Part shown: positions 1 through 7,699 of the stretch, piece by piece
Layout: each line of letters opens with the position of its first letter
Numbering within the stretch: position 1 is the first letter of the stretch
Assembly: GCA_030831045.1 (NCBI GenBank)
Contig: JAURMB010000045.1
Coordinates: 1 to 36,197 of the forward strand
Length of the DNA stretch: 36,197 nucleotides
DNA from: Schleiferiaceae bacterium
GTDB lineage: Bacteria > Bacteroidota > Bacteroidia > Flavobacteriales > Schleiferiaceae
Reading direction: 5' to 3'
Program-made: the position numbers and the translations under genes
The notes under the pieces: generated by a model
Seen by the model: the letters and a program-made list of their open reading frames with translations, nothing else
Told to the model about the DNA's origin: nothing
Database searches by the model: none

Positions 1-29
1 TAACCCCCGACTAATTTTTTCTTTTCTCC

Positions 30-533
30 ATGGAACTTACCGGAACCATTAAAAAACTCTTTGATACGCAACAAGTTAGCCCCACGTTTCGCAAGCGCGA
101 AGTCGTGATCGAGACCGACGAGAACTACCCACAAGTCATTATGTGTGAGTTCACGCAAGACCGGGCTGATATTCCTTCGCGCTACCGCGAGGGCGACAAG
201 GTAACGGTGTCGATAAACATTCGCGGACGCGAATGGACCAACCGCGACGGCGAAACCAAGTACTTCGTGAGCATTCAAGGATGGCGCATGGCTCCCGGCG
301 ACGGCAGCGAATCCGCTCCGGCTCCCCGCGGCGACCGCGGAGATCGCGGCGGCAACTACGGCGGAGACCGCAATGACCGAGGCGGCGACCGAGGCGGCGA
401 CCGCGGCGGCGACCGCGGCGGAAACCGCAATCAAGGTGGCAACTTCGGCGGCGGCGACCCCATCGCACGGGCGGCGCAGCAGCAAGCTCCGGGATTTGAC
501 AGCTCGAGCGACGACGACGATTTGCCGTTCTGA
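30..533 (+). CDS. DUF3127 domain protein with Arg/Gly-rich linker and SSB-like acidic tail
   Basis: The 167-residue protein has two parts. Residues 1-88 match the DUF3127 family as I know it from Bacteroidota: it opens MELTGTIKK, contains NYPQVIMCEFTQD, and continues through a region (KVTVSINIRGREW, YFVSIQGWRM) that looks like an OB-fold barrel. Residues from about 99 to 143 are a low-complexity Gly/Asp/Arg/Asn linker built from GGDR repeats. The last residues, DDDDLPF, closely resemble the acidic tip of bacterial single-stranded DNA-binding protein, which recruits replication and repair proteins. The overall plan (OB-like domain, disordered Gly-rich linker, acidic amphipathic tip) is the SSB plan. 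DUF3127 has no firmly assigned function that I know of; nucleic-acid binding is inference. The ATG at 30 is the first in frame and directly precedes the conserved domain. A terminator follows at 561-587, so the gene probably ends its transcription unit. Confidence 0.85.
   Translation: MELTGTIKKLFDTQQVSPTFRKREVVIETDENYPQVIMCEFTQDRADIPSRYREGDKVTVSINIRGREWTNRDGETKYFVSIQGWRMAPGDGSESAPAPRGDRGDRGGNYGGDRNDRGGDRGGDRGGDRGGNRNQGGNFGGGDPIARAAQQQAPGFDSSSDDDDLPF
381..421 (+). repeat. 12-bp tandem repeat coding for the GGDR linker
   Basis: Three consecutive 12-bp units start at 381, 393 and 405 (GGCGGCGACCGA, then GGCGGCGACCGC twice), followed by a partial unit GGCGG. They encode the repeated Gly-Gly-Asp-Arg of the DUF3127 linker. 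The near-identical DNA copies suggest recent slippage expansion, so linker length may vary between strains. Confidence 0.85.
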
Positions 534-560
534 TTCGCGCACATCGGATTTTTAGCAGAA

Positions 561-587
561 AGCGACCCCACGTGGGTCGCTTTTTTT
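561..587 (+). terminator. Rho-independent terminator after the DUF3127 gene
   Basis: An 8-bp perfect stem (AGCGACCC at 561-568, GGGTCGCT at 574-581) with a 5-base loop is followed by a run of seven T (581-587). It lies 28 bases after the stop codon. The opposite strand has only a short T run, so it should act mainly on plus-strand transcripts. Confidence 0.85.
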
Positions 588-604
588 GTGGTTCGTCGGA
601 AGGG

Positions 605-1456
605 TTACTTGCGCACGTCGAGCACGTCGCGCAAGGCGGTTCCGAGGACCTGGAAGGCCAAAACCAGCATCGCCAAGGCCAGGCCCGGGATCAGGGCCAA
701 ATGCGCTTGGCCCGTGAGCAAGTAGGCGTAGTGGTCCCGAATCATTCCGCCCCAGGACGGCATTGGAGGCTGCGCGCCCAATCCCAAGAAGGACAACCCC
801 GACTCCAACAGAATGGCACTGGCAAACTGGCTGGCAGCCAAGACGATCAAGGGCGCGATGGTCTGGGGCATGATGTGCTTCCACAGGATGCGGCGGTCGG
901 GGTACCCCAGGACGCGGGCGGCTTGCACGAATTCCGCGGGCTTCCATGCCAACACTTGTCCGCGTACCAGGCGGGCCACCTCGACCCACGAGGTGAGGCC
1001 CACGGCCACAAATACCTGCCAAAAGCCCTTGCCAAGAACAAAGCTCAACGCCATGACCATGAGGAGCGAAGGGATGCTCCAGAAAACTTGGATCAGCGCC
1101 GATAGGGCAGCGTCGACGCGCCCACCGTAGTAGCCGGCCCAGGCTCCAATGGGAATGCCTACGAACATGGCAATTCCGACGGCGATAAATCCCACCGAAA
1201 GCGAAACCCGTGATCCTAGCAGCAGGCGGCCCGTCATATCGCGGCCGTAGCGGTCGGTGCCCAGCCAGTGGGTGGTGCCGTCGCTGGCGGTGTATCCGAT
1301 GGGCTTAGCGTGCTCTGCCAAATTCATTTCGTTGGCCCACGGGCTTGGGTCGGCACTTAGGGCGTACGCAAAAACAGCCAGCAGCACCCAGAGGCCCAAA
1401 ACCAGCGCCCCAATGCGGCCAAGCGGATGGCGCCATAGAGCGAGAAGGACGGTCAT
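605..1456 (-). CDS. ABC transporter permease, OppC/DppC type
   Basis: This is a 283-residue inner-membrane permease of the binding-protein-dependent family that takes up dipeptides, oligopeptides or nickel (OppC/DppC/NikC). After a first membrane segment (about residues 12-33) comes the family signature LGTDRYGRD, then SRVSLSVGF, several hydrophobic segments, and the cytoplasmic EAA loop (AARVLGYPDRRILWKHIMP) that contacts the ATPase. The C-terminal part has the typical SGLSFLGLGAQPPMPSWGGM. Length is normal for the family. The ATG at 1456 overlaps the TGA of the upstream protease gene by four bases (1453-1456), so the two are almost certainly co-transcribed and translationally coupled. No ATPase, second permease or binding protein lies in the window, so the substrate cannot be set. 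Confidence 0.9.
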   Translation of the reverse strand: MTVLLALWRHPLGRIGALVLGLWVLLAVFAYALSADPSPWANEMNLAEHAKPIGYTASDGTTHWLGTDRYGRDMTGRLLLGSRVSLSVGFIAVGIAMFVGIPIGAWAGYYGGRVDAALSALIQVFWSIPSLLMVMALSFVLGKGFWQVFVAVGLTSWVEVARLVRGQVLAWKPAEFVQAARVLGYPDRRILWKHIMPQTIAPLIVLAASQFASAILLESGLSFLGLGAQPPMPSWGGMIRDHYAYLLTGQAHLALIPGLALAMLVLAFQVLGTALRDVLDVRK

Positions 1457-3522
1457 CGCAAATCAGCCAGCAACCGCATGGATTCAACGATCGTTGGGTC
1501 GCGGCGCACTGCGCGCAGCCAACGGCGATCTTCTTCGGCTTTTTCGGGTTTGCTGGGCGTAATCAATGCAGCGCTGGTGGTGTCGCTCCGCTCCGTGCCG
1601 CGGTCAAATCGCTTCACCGCTTCTTCGTCGGTGCGGCGGTCGGCCACAAAATGTTCCCACTTCAAAGGAAGCCCCGTGAGCGCCTGCTGGTCGCGCAGAA
1701 AATTTGAGTACTCATTCACGCGTACAAACTCAGGGTTGGCGTTCACCCTAGCTTGAGCGGCTGCAATTGCCGAACTCCGCTTGGGTGAGGGGGCCACGGC
1801 TTGAAAGACCGCGGGCGCAATGCGGTCCGAGGCAAGCGCAAAATCGAGTTCGCGCTCGCCGTAGGGCACATGCTGGTAGGCATCGGGGATTACCACGTCG
1901 CTGCGCACGCCATCAAGCTGGGTCGTTCCGCCGTTCACGCGGTAGTACTTCTGAATGGTCAACTTAAACGCGCCCAACGGCTGCTGCTTGGCATAAAACG
2001 GTCCAGCGGCGCGGTCAAAATCGAGCATGTTCTGGACGGTGCCCTTGCCAAACGTTTGCTTGGTCCCTACGATGACGGCGCGACCGTAGTCTTGAAGCGC
2101 GGCAGCCACAATTTCTGAAGCGGAGGCCGTCGACTCGTCGACCAGTACGACCAGCGGGCCGTCCCACTCGACGCCCGGCTTGGGGTCATCGTAGGAACGC
2201 ACACGCTGCCCTTGCGTCTTCACCTGAACGACGGGGCCTTGATCGATGAAGTGACCGGCGATCCCCACGGCGGCCGGCAGCGATCCACCCCCGTTTCCGC
2301 GAAGGTCAAAGATGATTCCGCGTGCTCCGGCGGCTTTGAGGGCGCGCAGCTCGTTCCGCACGTCTTCGGAGCAGTCGCGGTTGCTCTCGTCAAAAAAGTC
2401 CACATAAAACTTAGGCAGCCTGATGTACCCAATTCCGTCGCTCAGCAGGGCACTGCGCGCAAACGTGGCCTCCATTTCGACAATGTCGCGCACAATCGGA
2501 ATTACGCGCTCGCTCCCATCTTTTTTGCGTACCGTGAGGCGCACTTCGGTGCCTTTTTTACCGCGGACCTTGGTTACCACCTTGTTCACTCGCATGCCCA
2601 CTACGTCTTCGGGCTGGGCGTCGCCTTGGCCCACCTTCAGCAGCTTGTCGCCCACCTCAAGTTCGCCCTGGCGCCAGCAGGCGCTGCCGGTGACGATGCT
2701 GGCAATGGTCACGTACTCCCCGTCTTGCTGGAGTTGCGCCCCAATGCCCTCGAGCTGGCCGGTCATCTCGATTTCAAACGCCTCCTGCTGCTGGGGCGGA
2801 AAGTACTGGCTGTGCGGGTCAAACGCCGAGGCAAATGCGTTCACATAAAACCCGAAATCGTCGGTGCGGTCCATCGACTCCAGTCCGTCAAACCACTCGT
2901 CGTGGATTTCGCGTTCTTTGGCGCGGGCTTCAGCTTCGTTAGCTGCAAAGTCGGGGTGTCCGGGCAAAAAGGCAGCGTTCACGCTATCTTTTTTCTCGTA
3001 GGCCCGGTCGTACAGCCGGTCGAGTACGCGGGACGTGAGGTAGTCCGCCCAAAAAGCGTCCATGGCCGCGGAGTCCTTAGGGAATCGGCGTTTTTCGGCG
3101 TCCATTTCTAGCGTGCGGACCGTGGCGTAGTCGAGCGGCTTGGCCAGCAATCGGGTGTAGCGGCGGCGCGCCTCGTCGCGGCGGCGGTTCCAAAGGGCGG
3201 AACTCTCCTCAAAAAACGCGAGGTCGCCCGACTGAAAATAATCGTCGAGCTTGAGTCGGTGCTTGGCCAAGCGGTCGTAATCCGATTGGTAAAAAAAACG
3301 CTTTTCGCCGTCGAGCGTCTCGAGGTAGGCCGTGAACGCGTCTTCGCTGAACGCGTCGTTGATCTCGCGCGGCTGGTAGTGCACCCCTTGAAGGGCCTCG
3401 GCGACCAACCGCATGACCAGCGACTCCTTTTCGGGGTCGCCCTGCTGCACGTATCGGAATCCAAAGGCTGCCCCCGCAACCAACAGCAGTGCGGGAATCG
3501 TGTATTTCAAGTTGCGTTTCAT
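1453..3522 (-). CDS. prc: Tail-specific (C-terminal processing) protease, S41 family, Prc-like
   Basis: The gene encodes a 689-residue periplasmic serine protease of the Prc/Tsp type, which degrades or trims proteins from the C-terminus. The start at 3522 gives a basic then hydrophobic N-terminus (MKRNLK then TIPALLLVAGAAFGF), a signal peptide or membrane anchor. A long helical N-terminal region follows, then a PDZ domain (about 250-330) and the S41 core. The catalytic Ser is about residue 467 in STASASEI, and the catalytic Lys about residue 493 in FGKGTVQ; this Ser-Lys dyad is the family mechanism. Length fits bacterial Prc (about 680). An alternative ATG at 3549 adds MLALLRIPF and lies just after a possible -7 promoter element (3555-3562); I prefer 3522 but cannot exclude it. 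The gene overlaps the downstream permease by four bases. Confidence 0.9.
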   Translation of the reverse strand: MKRNLKYTIPALLLVAGAAFGFRYVQQGDPEKESLVMRLVAEALQGVHYQPREINDAFSEDAFTAYLETLDGEKRFFYQSDYDRLAKHRLKLDDYFQSGDLAFFEESSALWNRRRDEARRRYTRLLAKPLDYATVRTLEMDAEKRRFPKDSAAMDAFWADYLTSRVLDRLYDRAYEKKDSVNAAFLPGHPDFAANEAEARAKEREIHDEWFDGLESMDRTDDFGFYVNAFASAFDPHSQYFPPQQQEAFEIEMTGQLEGIGAQLQQDGEYVTIASIVTGSACWRQGELEVGDKLLKVGQGDAQPEDVVGMRVNKVVTKVRGKKGTEVRLTVRKKDGSERVIPIVRDIVEMEATFARSALLSDGIGYIRLPKFYVDFFDESNRDCSEDVRNELRALKAAGARGIIFDLRGNGGGSLPAAVGIAGHFIDQGPVVQVKTQGQRVRSYDDPKPGVEWDGPLVVLVDESTASASEIVAAALQDYGRAVIVGTKQTFGKGTVQNMLDFDRAAGPFYAKQQPLGAFKLTIQKYYRVNGGTTQLDGVRSDVVIPDAYQHVPYGERELDFALASDRIAPAVFQAVAPSPKRSSAIAAAQARVNANPEFVRVNEYSNFLRDQQALTGLPLKWEHFVADRRTDEEAVKRFDRGTERSDTTSAALITPSKPEKAEEDRRWLRAVRRDPTIVESMRLLADLR

Positions 3523-3554
3523 AAAGGGAATGCGCAGTAGTGCAAGCATGTTCC

Positions 3555-3562
3555 CGAAAGTA
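3555..3562 (-). promoter_or_regulatory. Possible -7 element for the prc operon
   Basis: On the minus strand this reads TACTTTCG, one base from the Bacteroidota sigma-factor -7 consensus TAnnTTTG. A start site about five bases downstream would fall at the ATG at 3549, giving an almost leaderless transcript. No clear -33 TTG was found at the right distance, so the call is tentative. Confidence 0.35.
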
Positions 3563-3675
3563 CACAATTCGTGCCGCTGCCGTGGCATTCCGCCACTTTT
3601 TATTGCCCGGGCGGAACCATACGCGCGGCACAATGTTTGACTCTGTGGGGCGTCGCACCAATGCGGCCAACAAAC

Positions 3676-6027
3676 ATGAAGCTACCAAACCAATTCTGGG
3701 GACTAATCTTCCTCATTCCTAGCGCATTATTCGCGCAGAACCGCAGCATTACGGGCTCCGTCGCCGACGCCACCAACGGCGAGGCAATGCCCGGGGTGGT
3801 GGTTGCTTGGGAGTCCGCTACCAAAAAAACAAGCATTACAACCAATACCTACGGAATGTTCAGTTTGAGTGTTCCCGCTGAAGCCGGTACCGTGAAGGTG
3901 CAGCTGCTTGGATACGCTCCGTTCGTGCAAACGATTAAGGCCGGTAAGGAATCTGTCAAGCTCAGCGTCCGCCTCAAGGAATCCACGTTTGAGCTGGGCG
4001 AGGTCAATGTGCAGAGCCAAAAGCTCGACAACAACGTGAAAACCACGGAGATGTCAGTGAGCAGCCTCACCGCCAAGGAGATCAAGAAGATTCCGCAGCT
4101 GCTGGGCGAAACCGACATCGTGCGCACCCTCACGCTGCTGCCCGGCGTGAGCACCGTGGGCGAGGCTTCGAGTGGCTTTAACGTGCGCGGCGGCAATGCC
4201 GACCAAAACCTGATTTTGCTCGACGAGGCCCCCGTGTATTCGTCGTCGCACTTGTTCGGGTTTTTCAGCATTTTTAACGCTGATGCGGTGCGCGACGTGA
4301 CCCTGTACAAAGGAGGAATGCCAGCCAACTACGGCGGCCGGCTATCGAGCGTACTCGACGTGCGCCAAAAAGAAGGCAACAGCGAGCGCTTCGCGGCCCA
4401 AGGAGGTATTGGTCTGCTGAGTAGCCGACTGACGCTCGAAGGCCCCATAGTTAAGCAAAAGGCGAGCTTCATGGTGAGCGGACGTCGGTCCTACTTCGAT
4501 TTGTTTCTGCCCTATACGGGAAACCTGGAGCTGCAGAATACCAAAATTTACTTCTACGACGTGAACGCCAAGGTCAACGCGCGCTTGAGCGAAAAAGACC
4601 GCGTGTTTGCGAGCATGTACTTTGGCCGCGACCAATTTGGCGCTCAGGAGTTGTTTGACTTCGGCTGGGGCAACTGGACGTCAACGCTGCGCTGGAACCG
4701 GAGCGTCAACGATAAGCTATTTTTCAACGCCACGGCGGTGTACTCCGACTACACGTATTCGCTCGGAACGCCCGAAGACGCCGTGCCATCGTTCAAGCTG
4801 GATTCGCGCATCCAGAACACCGTAACCAATTTGGCATGGACCTACTACGCCTCGAGCCGCCACAAGCTGGACTGGGGCCTGCAAAATACCTACTACACGT
4901 TTTTTCCAGGCAAAATCAGCGGAGCCTTTGACATTTCGCTGCGCAAGGAGTTTGCCACGGAACCGTCCGTCTACTTCAGCGACGACGTTAAAATTAACGA
5001 GCGGCTGAGCGCGACCCTCGGCCTACGCTACAGCGCCTTCGCCAACTTGGGAACGCGCCGCGTGCTTCAGTACGCCGATCCGCGCTACCCTACCCCCACC
5101 AGCATCGTCGACAGCACGTTTTATGGTCCGGGCGAGGTGGTCCGCTCGTTTTTAGGGCCCCAAGGCCTCGAACCGCGCGTAGCCCTGAACTACGAGGTAG
5201 GTCCTAAATCGGCCATCAAGGCCAGCTACAACCGGTCGCGCCAGTACATTCATCTGATTTCCAACAACACCACGGCCACTCCGGTCAACGTGTGGCGCCC
5301 GTCAGGGCCCTACATCGATCCCGCGACGGTCGACCAAATTGCTTTTGGCGCGGTGCGCAACTTCAGAGAAGACAACGGAATTCGGGTTACCTGGGAGGCC
5401 TACGCCAAACGGTTTTCAAACCTCGTGGACTACCGCGATGGGGCCGATCTGGTATTTACCGACGACATCGAAACCGAGCTGCTCTCTGGGCGCGGACGGG
5501 CTTACGGCACCGAACTCCTCCTCGAGAAAAAGGTGGGAAAGCTCACCGGCTGGATCGGCTACACCCTGAGCCGCACGGAGCGATTGGTCGAAGGGCCCAC
5601 GCGAACGACGCGCATCAACAACGGCAACTGGTACCCCGCCAACTGGGATAAGCTCCACGACCTGAGCGTGGTATTCACCTATTCGCTCACCAAAAAATGG
5701 GATTTGGGCGGAACCTGGATTTACCAATCGGGCCGACCCATCACCTACCCCGACGCCCGCGGCGAGTTTGAAGGCATTTACTACCCCGTCTACACCAACC
5801 GCAACGGTGCCCGCACCCCCGCGACCCACCGCTTAGACCTATCGTTTAACCGCAGCGTAGGCAAGCGGGGCAGCTGGAACTTTGGCGTATATAACGCCTA
5901 CGGCCGGAGAAATCCCTACAGCATCTTCTTTAGGGCCGACTTCGAAAAGCCCACCAACGTGTACGCCTACCGCTTGAGCATCTTTGGCTCGGCAGTGCCC
6001 TTCTTCACCTACAACTTCTCGTTTTGA
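3676..6027 (+). CDS. TonB-dependent receptor with carboxypeptidase-regulatory-like domain
   Basis: The product is a 783-residue outer-membrane active transporter. From the ATG at 3676 the order is: signal peptide (MKLPNQFWGLIFLIPSALFAQ), a carboxypeptidase-D regulatory-like domain (about 22-105, starting ITGSVADATNGEAMPGVVV), then a plug domain with LLPGVSTVGEASSGFNVRGGNADQN and LILLDEAPVY, and a C-terminal beta barrel ending in aromatic residues (FFTYNFSF). In-frame ATGs at 3661 or earlier are less likely because they put extra residues before the signal peptide. The stop codon overlaps the start of the DUF4249 lipoprotein gene (TGATG). In Bacteroidota such receptor plus DUF4249 pairs recur, which suggests one uptake system. 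The ligand is unknown. Confidence 0.92.
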   Translation: MKLPNQFWGLIFLIPSALFAQNRSITGSVADATNGEAMPGVVVAWESATKKTSITTNTYGMFSLSVPAEAGTVKVQLLGYAPFVQTIKAGKESVKLSVRLKESTFELGEVNVQSQKLDNNVKTTEMSVSSLTAKEIKKIPQLLGETDIVRTLTLLPGVSTVGEASSGFNVRGGNADQNLILLDEAPVYSSSHLFGFFSIFNADAVRDVTLYKGGMPANYGGRLSSVLDVRQKEGNSERFAAQGGIGLLSSRLTLEGPIVKQKASFMVSGRRSYFDLFLPYTGNLELQNTKIYFYDVNAKVNARLSEKDRVFASMYFGRDQFGAQELFDFGWGNWTSTLRWNRSVNDKLFFNATAVYSDYTYSLGTPEDAVPSFKLDSRIQNTVTNLAWTYYASSRHKLDWGLQNTYYTFFPGKISGAFDISLRKEFATEPSVYFSDDVKINERLSATLGLRYSAFANLGTRRVLQYADPRYPTPTSIVDSTFYGPGEVVRSFLGPQGLEPRVALNYEVGPKSAIKASYNRSRQYIHLISNNTTATPVNVWRPSGPYIDPATVDQIAFGAVRNFREDNGIRVTWEAYAKRFSNLVDYRDGADLVFTDDIETELLSGRGRAYGTELLLEKKVGKLTGWIGYTLSRTERLVEGPTRTTRINNGNWYPANWDKLHDLSVVFTYSLTKKWDLGGTWIYQSGRPITYPDARGEFEGIYYPVYTNRNGARTPATHRLDLSFNRSVGKRGSWNFGVYNAYGRRNPYSIFFRADFEKPTNVYAYRLSIFGSAVPFFTYNFSF

Positions 6028-6884
6028 TGTTCCGTATACCCCTGATTTGGTCGGCCGCTGCAGCCCTAGCGTTCGCTTCGTGCCAAGACATCATTGACGT
6101 AGAACTCCCCGAGGGCGAAACCCGCCTCATCGTCAATGGCCGCGTAACCGACGGCGATTCCGCCCGAGTCGACGTGAAGTGGAGCGTTCCCTACCTGAAT
6201 ACCAACCCCAACGAGCCTGTGACCAACGCGCTGGTTGTACTTTATGAAGATGGGGCGGCGGTCGATACCCTACCGCACCGAGCTAACGGTCGGTACCAGT
6301 CAGATTTTCGGGGCGAAGTCGGGCGCAGCTACCGTGTCGCGGTGAGCGTTCCCGAACGCGAGGGCTACCCGAGCGGAACCTGGACATCTGCCACCGAAGC
6401 GCTGAACCGCTGCAACGACGCTGATTCTATCTATTCCCAGTACCTGCCGCGCGCTCCCTTTCAGCAGGAAGGCCGCTACGTATTTCTTCACTGGTCTGAG
6501 GCTCCGGGCAAGGGCGACCACTACCGCGTGCGCATTTTTCGCAACGACACCCTCCAGAACCAAACTTTTGACCTGACGGTATTTAACGACGACTTCAACG
6601 ACGGGTTTGTGTTTCCCACTCCGCCGTCAATTCCCGCGATTCAGATTGCGGGCCCCGACTCGGTAGGGGTGCGCTACAAAGTCGAGCTGGGCAGCATCAG
6701 CGTGGGGCTTTACAGCTACCTAAACTTGCTGCGCGAGCAAACGCTGCAGGTGGGCGGACTTTTTGATCCTCCGCCGGCGCCGATCATTGGAAACATATTT
6801 CGCCAGGGCGACGAAAACGACTACGCGTTGGGGTACTTCTACGCCAGCGCCATTCGCACCGCCGAGGTTACGATTACCCCGTAA
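6027..6884 (+). CDS. DUF4249 family lipoprotein
   Basis: This is a 285-residue exported lipoprotein of the DUF4249 family. The N-terminus MFRIPLIWSAAAALAFASCQ has the charged and hydrophobic parts of a lipoprotein signal and a lipobox (AFAS-Cys), so the mature protein starts at the Cys. Family-like features follow: LPEGETRLIVNGRVTDGDSARVDVKWS and NALVVLYEDG near the N-terminus, in a mostly beta protein. The ATG at 6027 shares one base with the TGA of the receptor gene, a strong sign of translational coupling. The likely role is a surface or periplasmic partner of the receptor, by analogy with SusD-like lipoproteins, although DUF4249 is not homologous to SusD as far as I know. The gene ends 11 bases before the stop of the convergent Crp/Fnr gene, with no clear terminator between them. 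Confidence 0.88.
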   Translation: MFRIPLIWSAAAALAFASCQDIIDVELPEGETRLIVNGRVTDGDSARVDVKWSVPYLNTNPNEPVTNALVVLYEDGAAVDTLPHRANGRYQSDFRGEVGRSYRVAVSVPEREGYPSGTWTSATEALNRCNDADSIYSQYLPRAPFQQEGRYVFLHWSEAPGKGDHYRVRIFRNDTLQNQTFDLTVFNDDFNDGFVFPTPPSIPAIQIAGPDSVGVRYKVELGSISVGLYSYLNLLREQTLQVGGLFDPPPAPIIGNIFRQGDENDYALGYFYASAIRTAEVTITP

Positions 6885-6895
6885 TCGCTTGGCGG

Positions 6896-7588
6896 TCAGT
6901 CGACGAGTTCGGCGAGCTGAGCGAGTTTCTGGGGATGCGTGATTTTAAACCGCTTGCCTTGACGGGCAATTAGCTGGTCGCGCTCAAACTGAGCGAGCAG
7001 CCGAATGAGCGATTCGGTTGCGGTGCCGACGAGGTCGGCCATTTCAGATCGCTTGAGGTCAATGTCGATGCAGCCCTCAGCGTCTACCTGAAATTTTGCG
7101 CGGAGCATTAAAAACACCTCGGCCAGGCGTTGCTTTACGGTCTTTTGCGCCAGCGACGCCAGCAGCTGGTTGGCTTCAGAAAGCTCATGGCACGTAGCCC
7201 GCAGCAGTTCGAGCGAAAAGGGTCCGTTGCCTTCGAGAAAATTCAAGAGGACATCCGCCGGAACAAAGCAGGCATGCGCGTCTTGAATGGCGACGGCTGA
7301 AAGGCTAATTGGCTCGTGGGCCAAGAGCGCCCGGTAGCCAATGAAGTCGCCCGGAGAAGCGAAGCGAACAATGGTTTCGCGGCCCGAAGCACTGTGGCGG
7401 GTAAGCTTAAAGTGGCCGTCTTGCACGCAGTAGATTCCGCGCACGTTTTGGCCCTCGGTAAAGAGCTCTTCACCTTTTTTGATGTGTCCGTGGCGCTTAA
7501 AGTCGCACAGCGTCTGGACTTGCTCGCCGTCGAGCAGTCGAAACGCCGTTTTTTGCCGGGTTGGGCAGGTGGCGCAGAGGGGATCCAT
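6896..7588 (-). CDS. Crp/Fnr-family transcriptional regulator (cbb3 oxidase locus)
   Basis: The 230-residue regulator has a cyclic-nucleotide-binding-like beta-roll (about 20-130), a long dimer helix (SEANQLLASLAQKTVKQRLAEVF) and a C-terminal winged helix (about 150-220). The recognition helix reads GTATESLIRLLAQF; against E. coli FNR it keeps the Glu and Arg that read TTGAT-type half sites but has Ile where FNR has Ser212. Cys5, Cys8 and Cys28 near the N-terminus resemble an FNR cluster-binding arrangement, but spacing differs and oxygen sensing is unproven. The start at 7588 (MDPLCATC) is preferred because upstream in-frame codons run past the predicted transcription start at about 7613. 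The gene is divergent from ccoI, and a dyad in the shared intergenic region suggests it controls both itself and the oxidase genes. It could instead respond to redox or nitric oxide. Confidence 0.88.
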   Translation of the reverse strand: MDPLCATCPTRQKTAFRLLDGEQVQTLCDFKRHGHIKKGEELFTEGQNVRGIYCVQDGHFKLTRHSASGRETIVRFASPGDFIGYRALLAHEPISLSAVAIQDAHACFVPADVLLNFLEGNGPFSLELLRATCHELSEANQLLASLAQKTVKQRLAEVFLMLRAKFQVDAEGCIDIDLKRSEMADLVGTATESLIRLLAQFERDQLIARQGKRFKITHPQKLAQLAELVD

Positions 7589-7617
7589 GGCGATAGGGTT
7601 TTGGGTTTCTATCAAGG

Positions 7618-7660
7618 TAAAAGTAGCCTTATTAAGGTACGAAAAATGTGACAAAAGTCA
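7618..7660 (-). promoter_or_regulatory. Promoter of the Crp/Fnr gene with shared dyad
   Basis: On the minus strand the -7 element TACTTTTA (7618-7625, one mismatch to TAnnTTTG) predicts a start near 7613, leaving a 24-base leader. The centre of the dyad TGACAAAAGTCA (7649-7660) then lies 41.5 bp upstream, the class II position for Crp/Fnr activators. Autoregulation is inferred from geometry only. Confidence 0.55.
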
Positions 7661-7692
7661 TGGTTTTTAGGCAGCGTACGGGCGGAATTTTA
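7649..7692 (+). promoter_or_regulatory. Crp/Fnr-type promoter of ccoI
   Basis: The dyad TGACAAAAGTCA (7649-7660, TGAC and GTCA arms with a 4-base spacer) is followed by GGGCGGAATTTTACCC (7680-7695), in which GAATTTTA (7685-7692) fits the -7 position. The predicted start is about 7697, with the dyad centred near -42. The leader before the ATG at 7700 would be only about three bases. The same arrangement recurs upstream of ccoS and of the universal stress gene. Confidence 0.65.
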
Positions 7693-7699
7693 CCCTGTT

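Noticed and set aside
2212..3111. 299-codon plus-strand open frame
   Set aside because: It lies fully antisense to the S41 protease, has no recognisable domain, and reflects the GC-rich codon pattern of the true gene.
3629..3640. AATGTTTG as a -7 element for the TonB receptor at 3676
   Set aside because: It has a mismatch in the TA step, and the only upstream TTG is too far away (about 26 bp).
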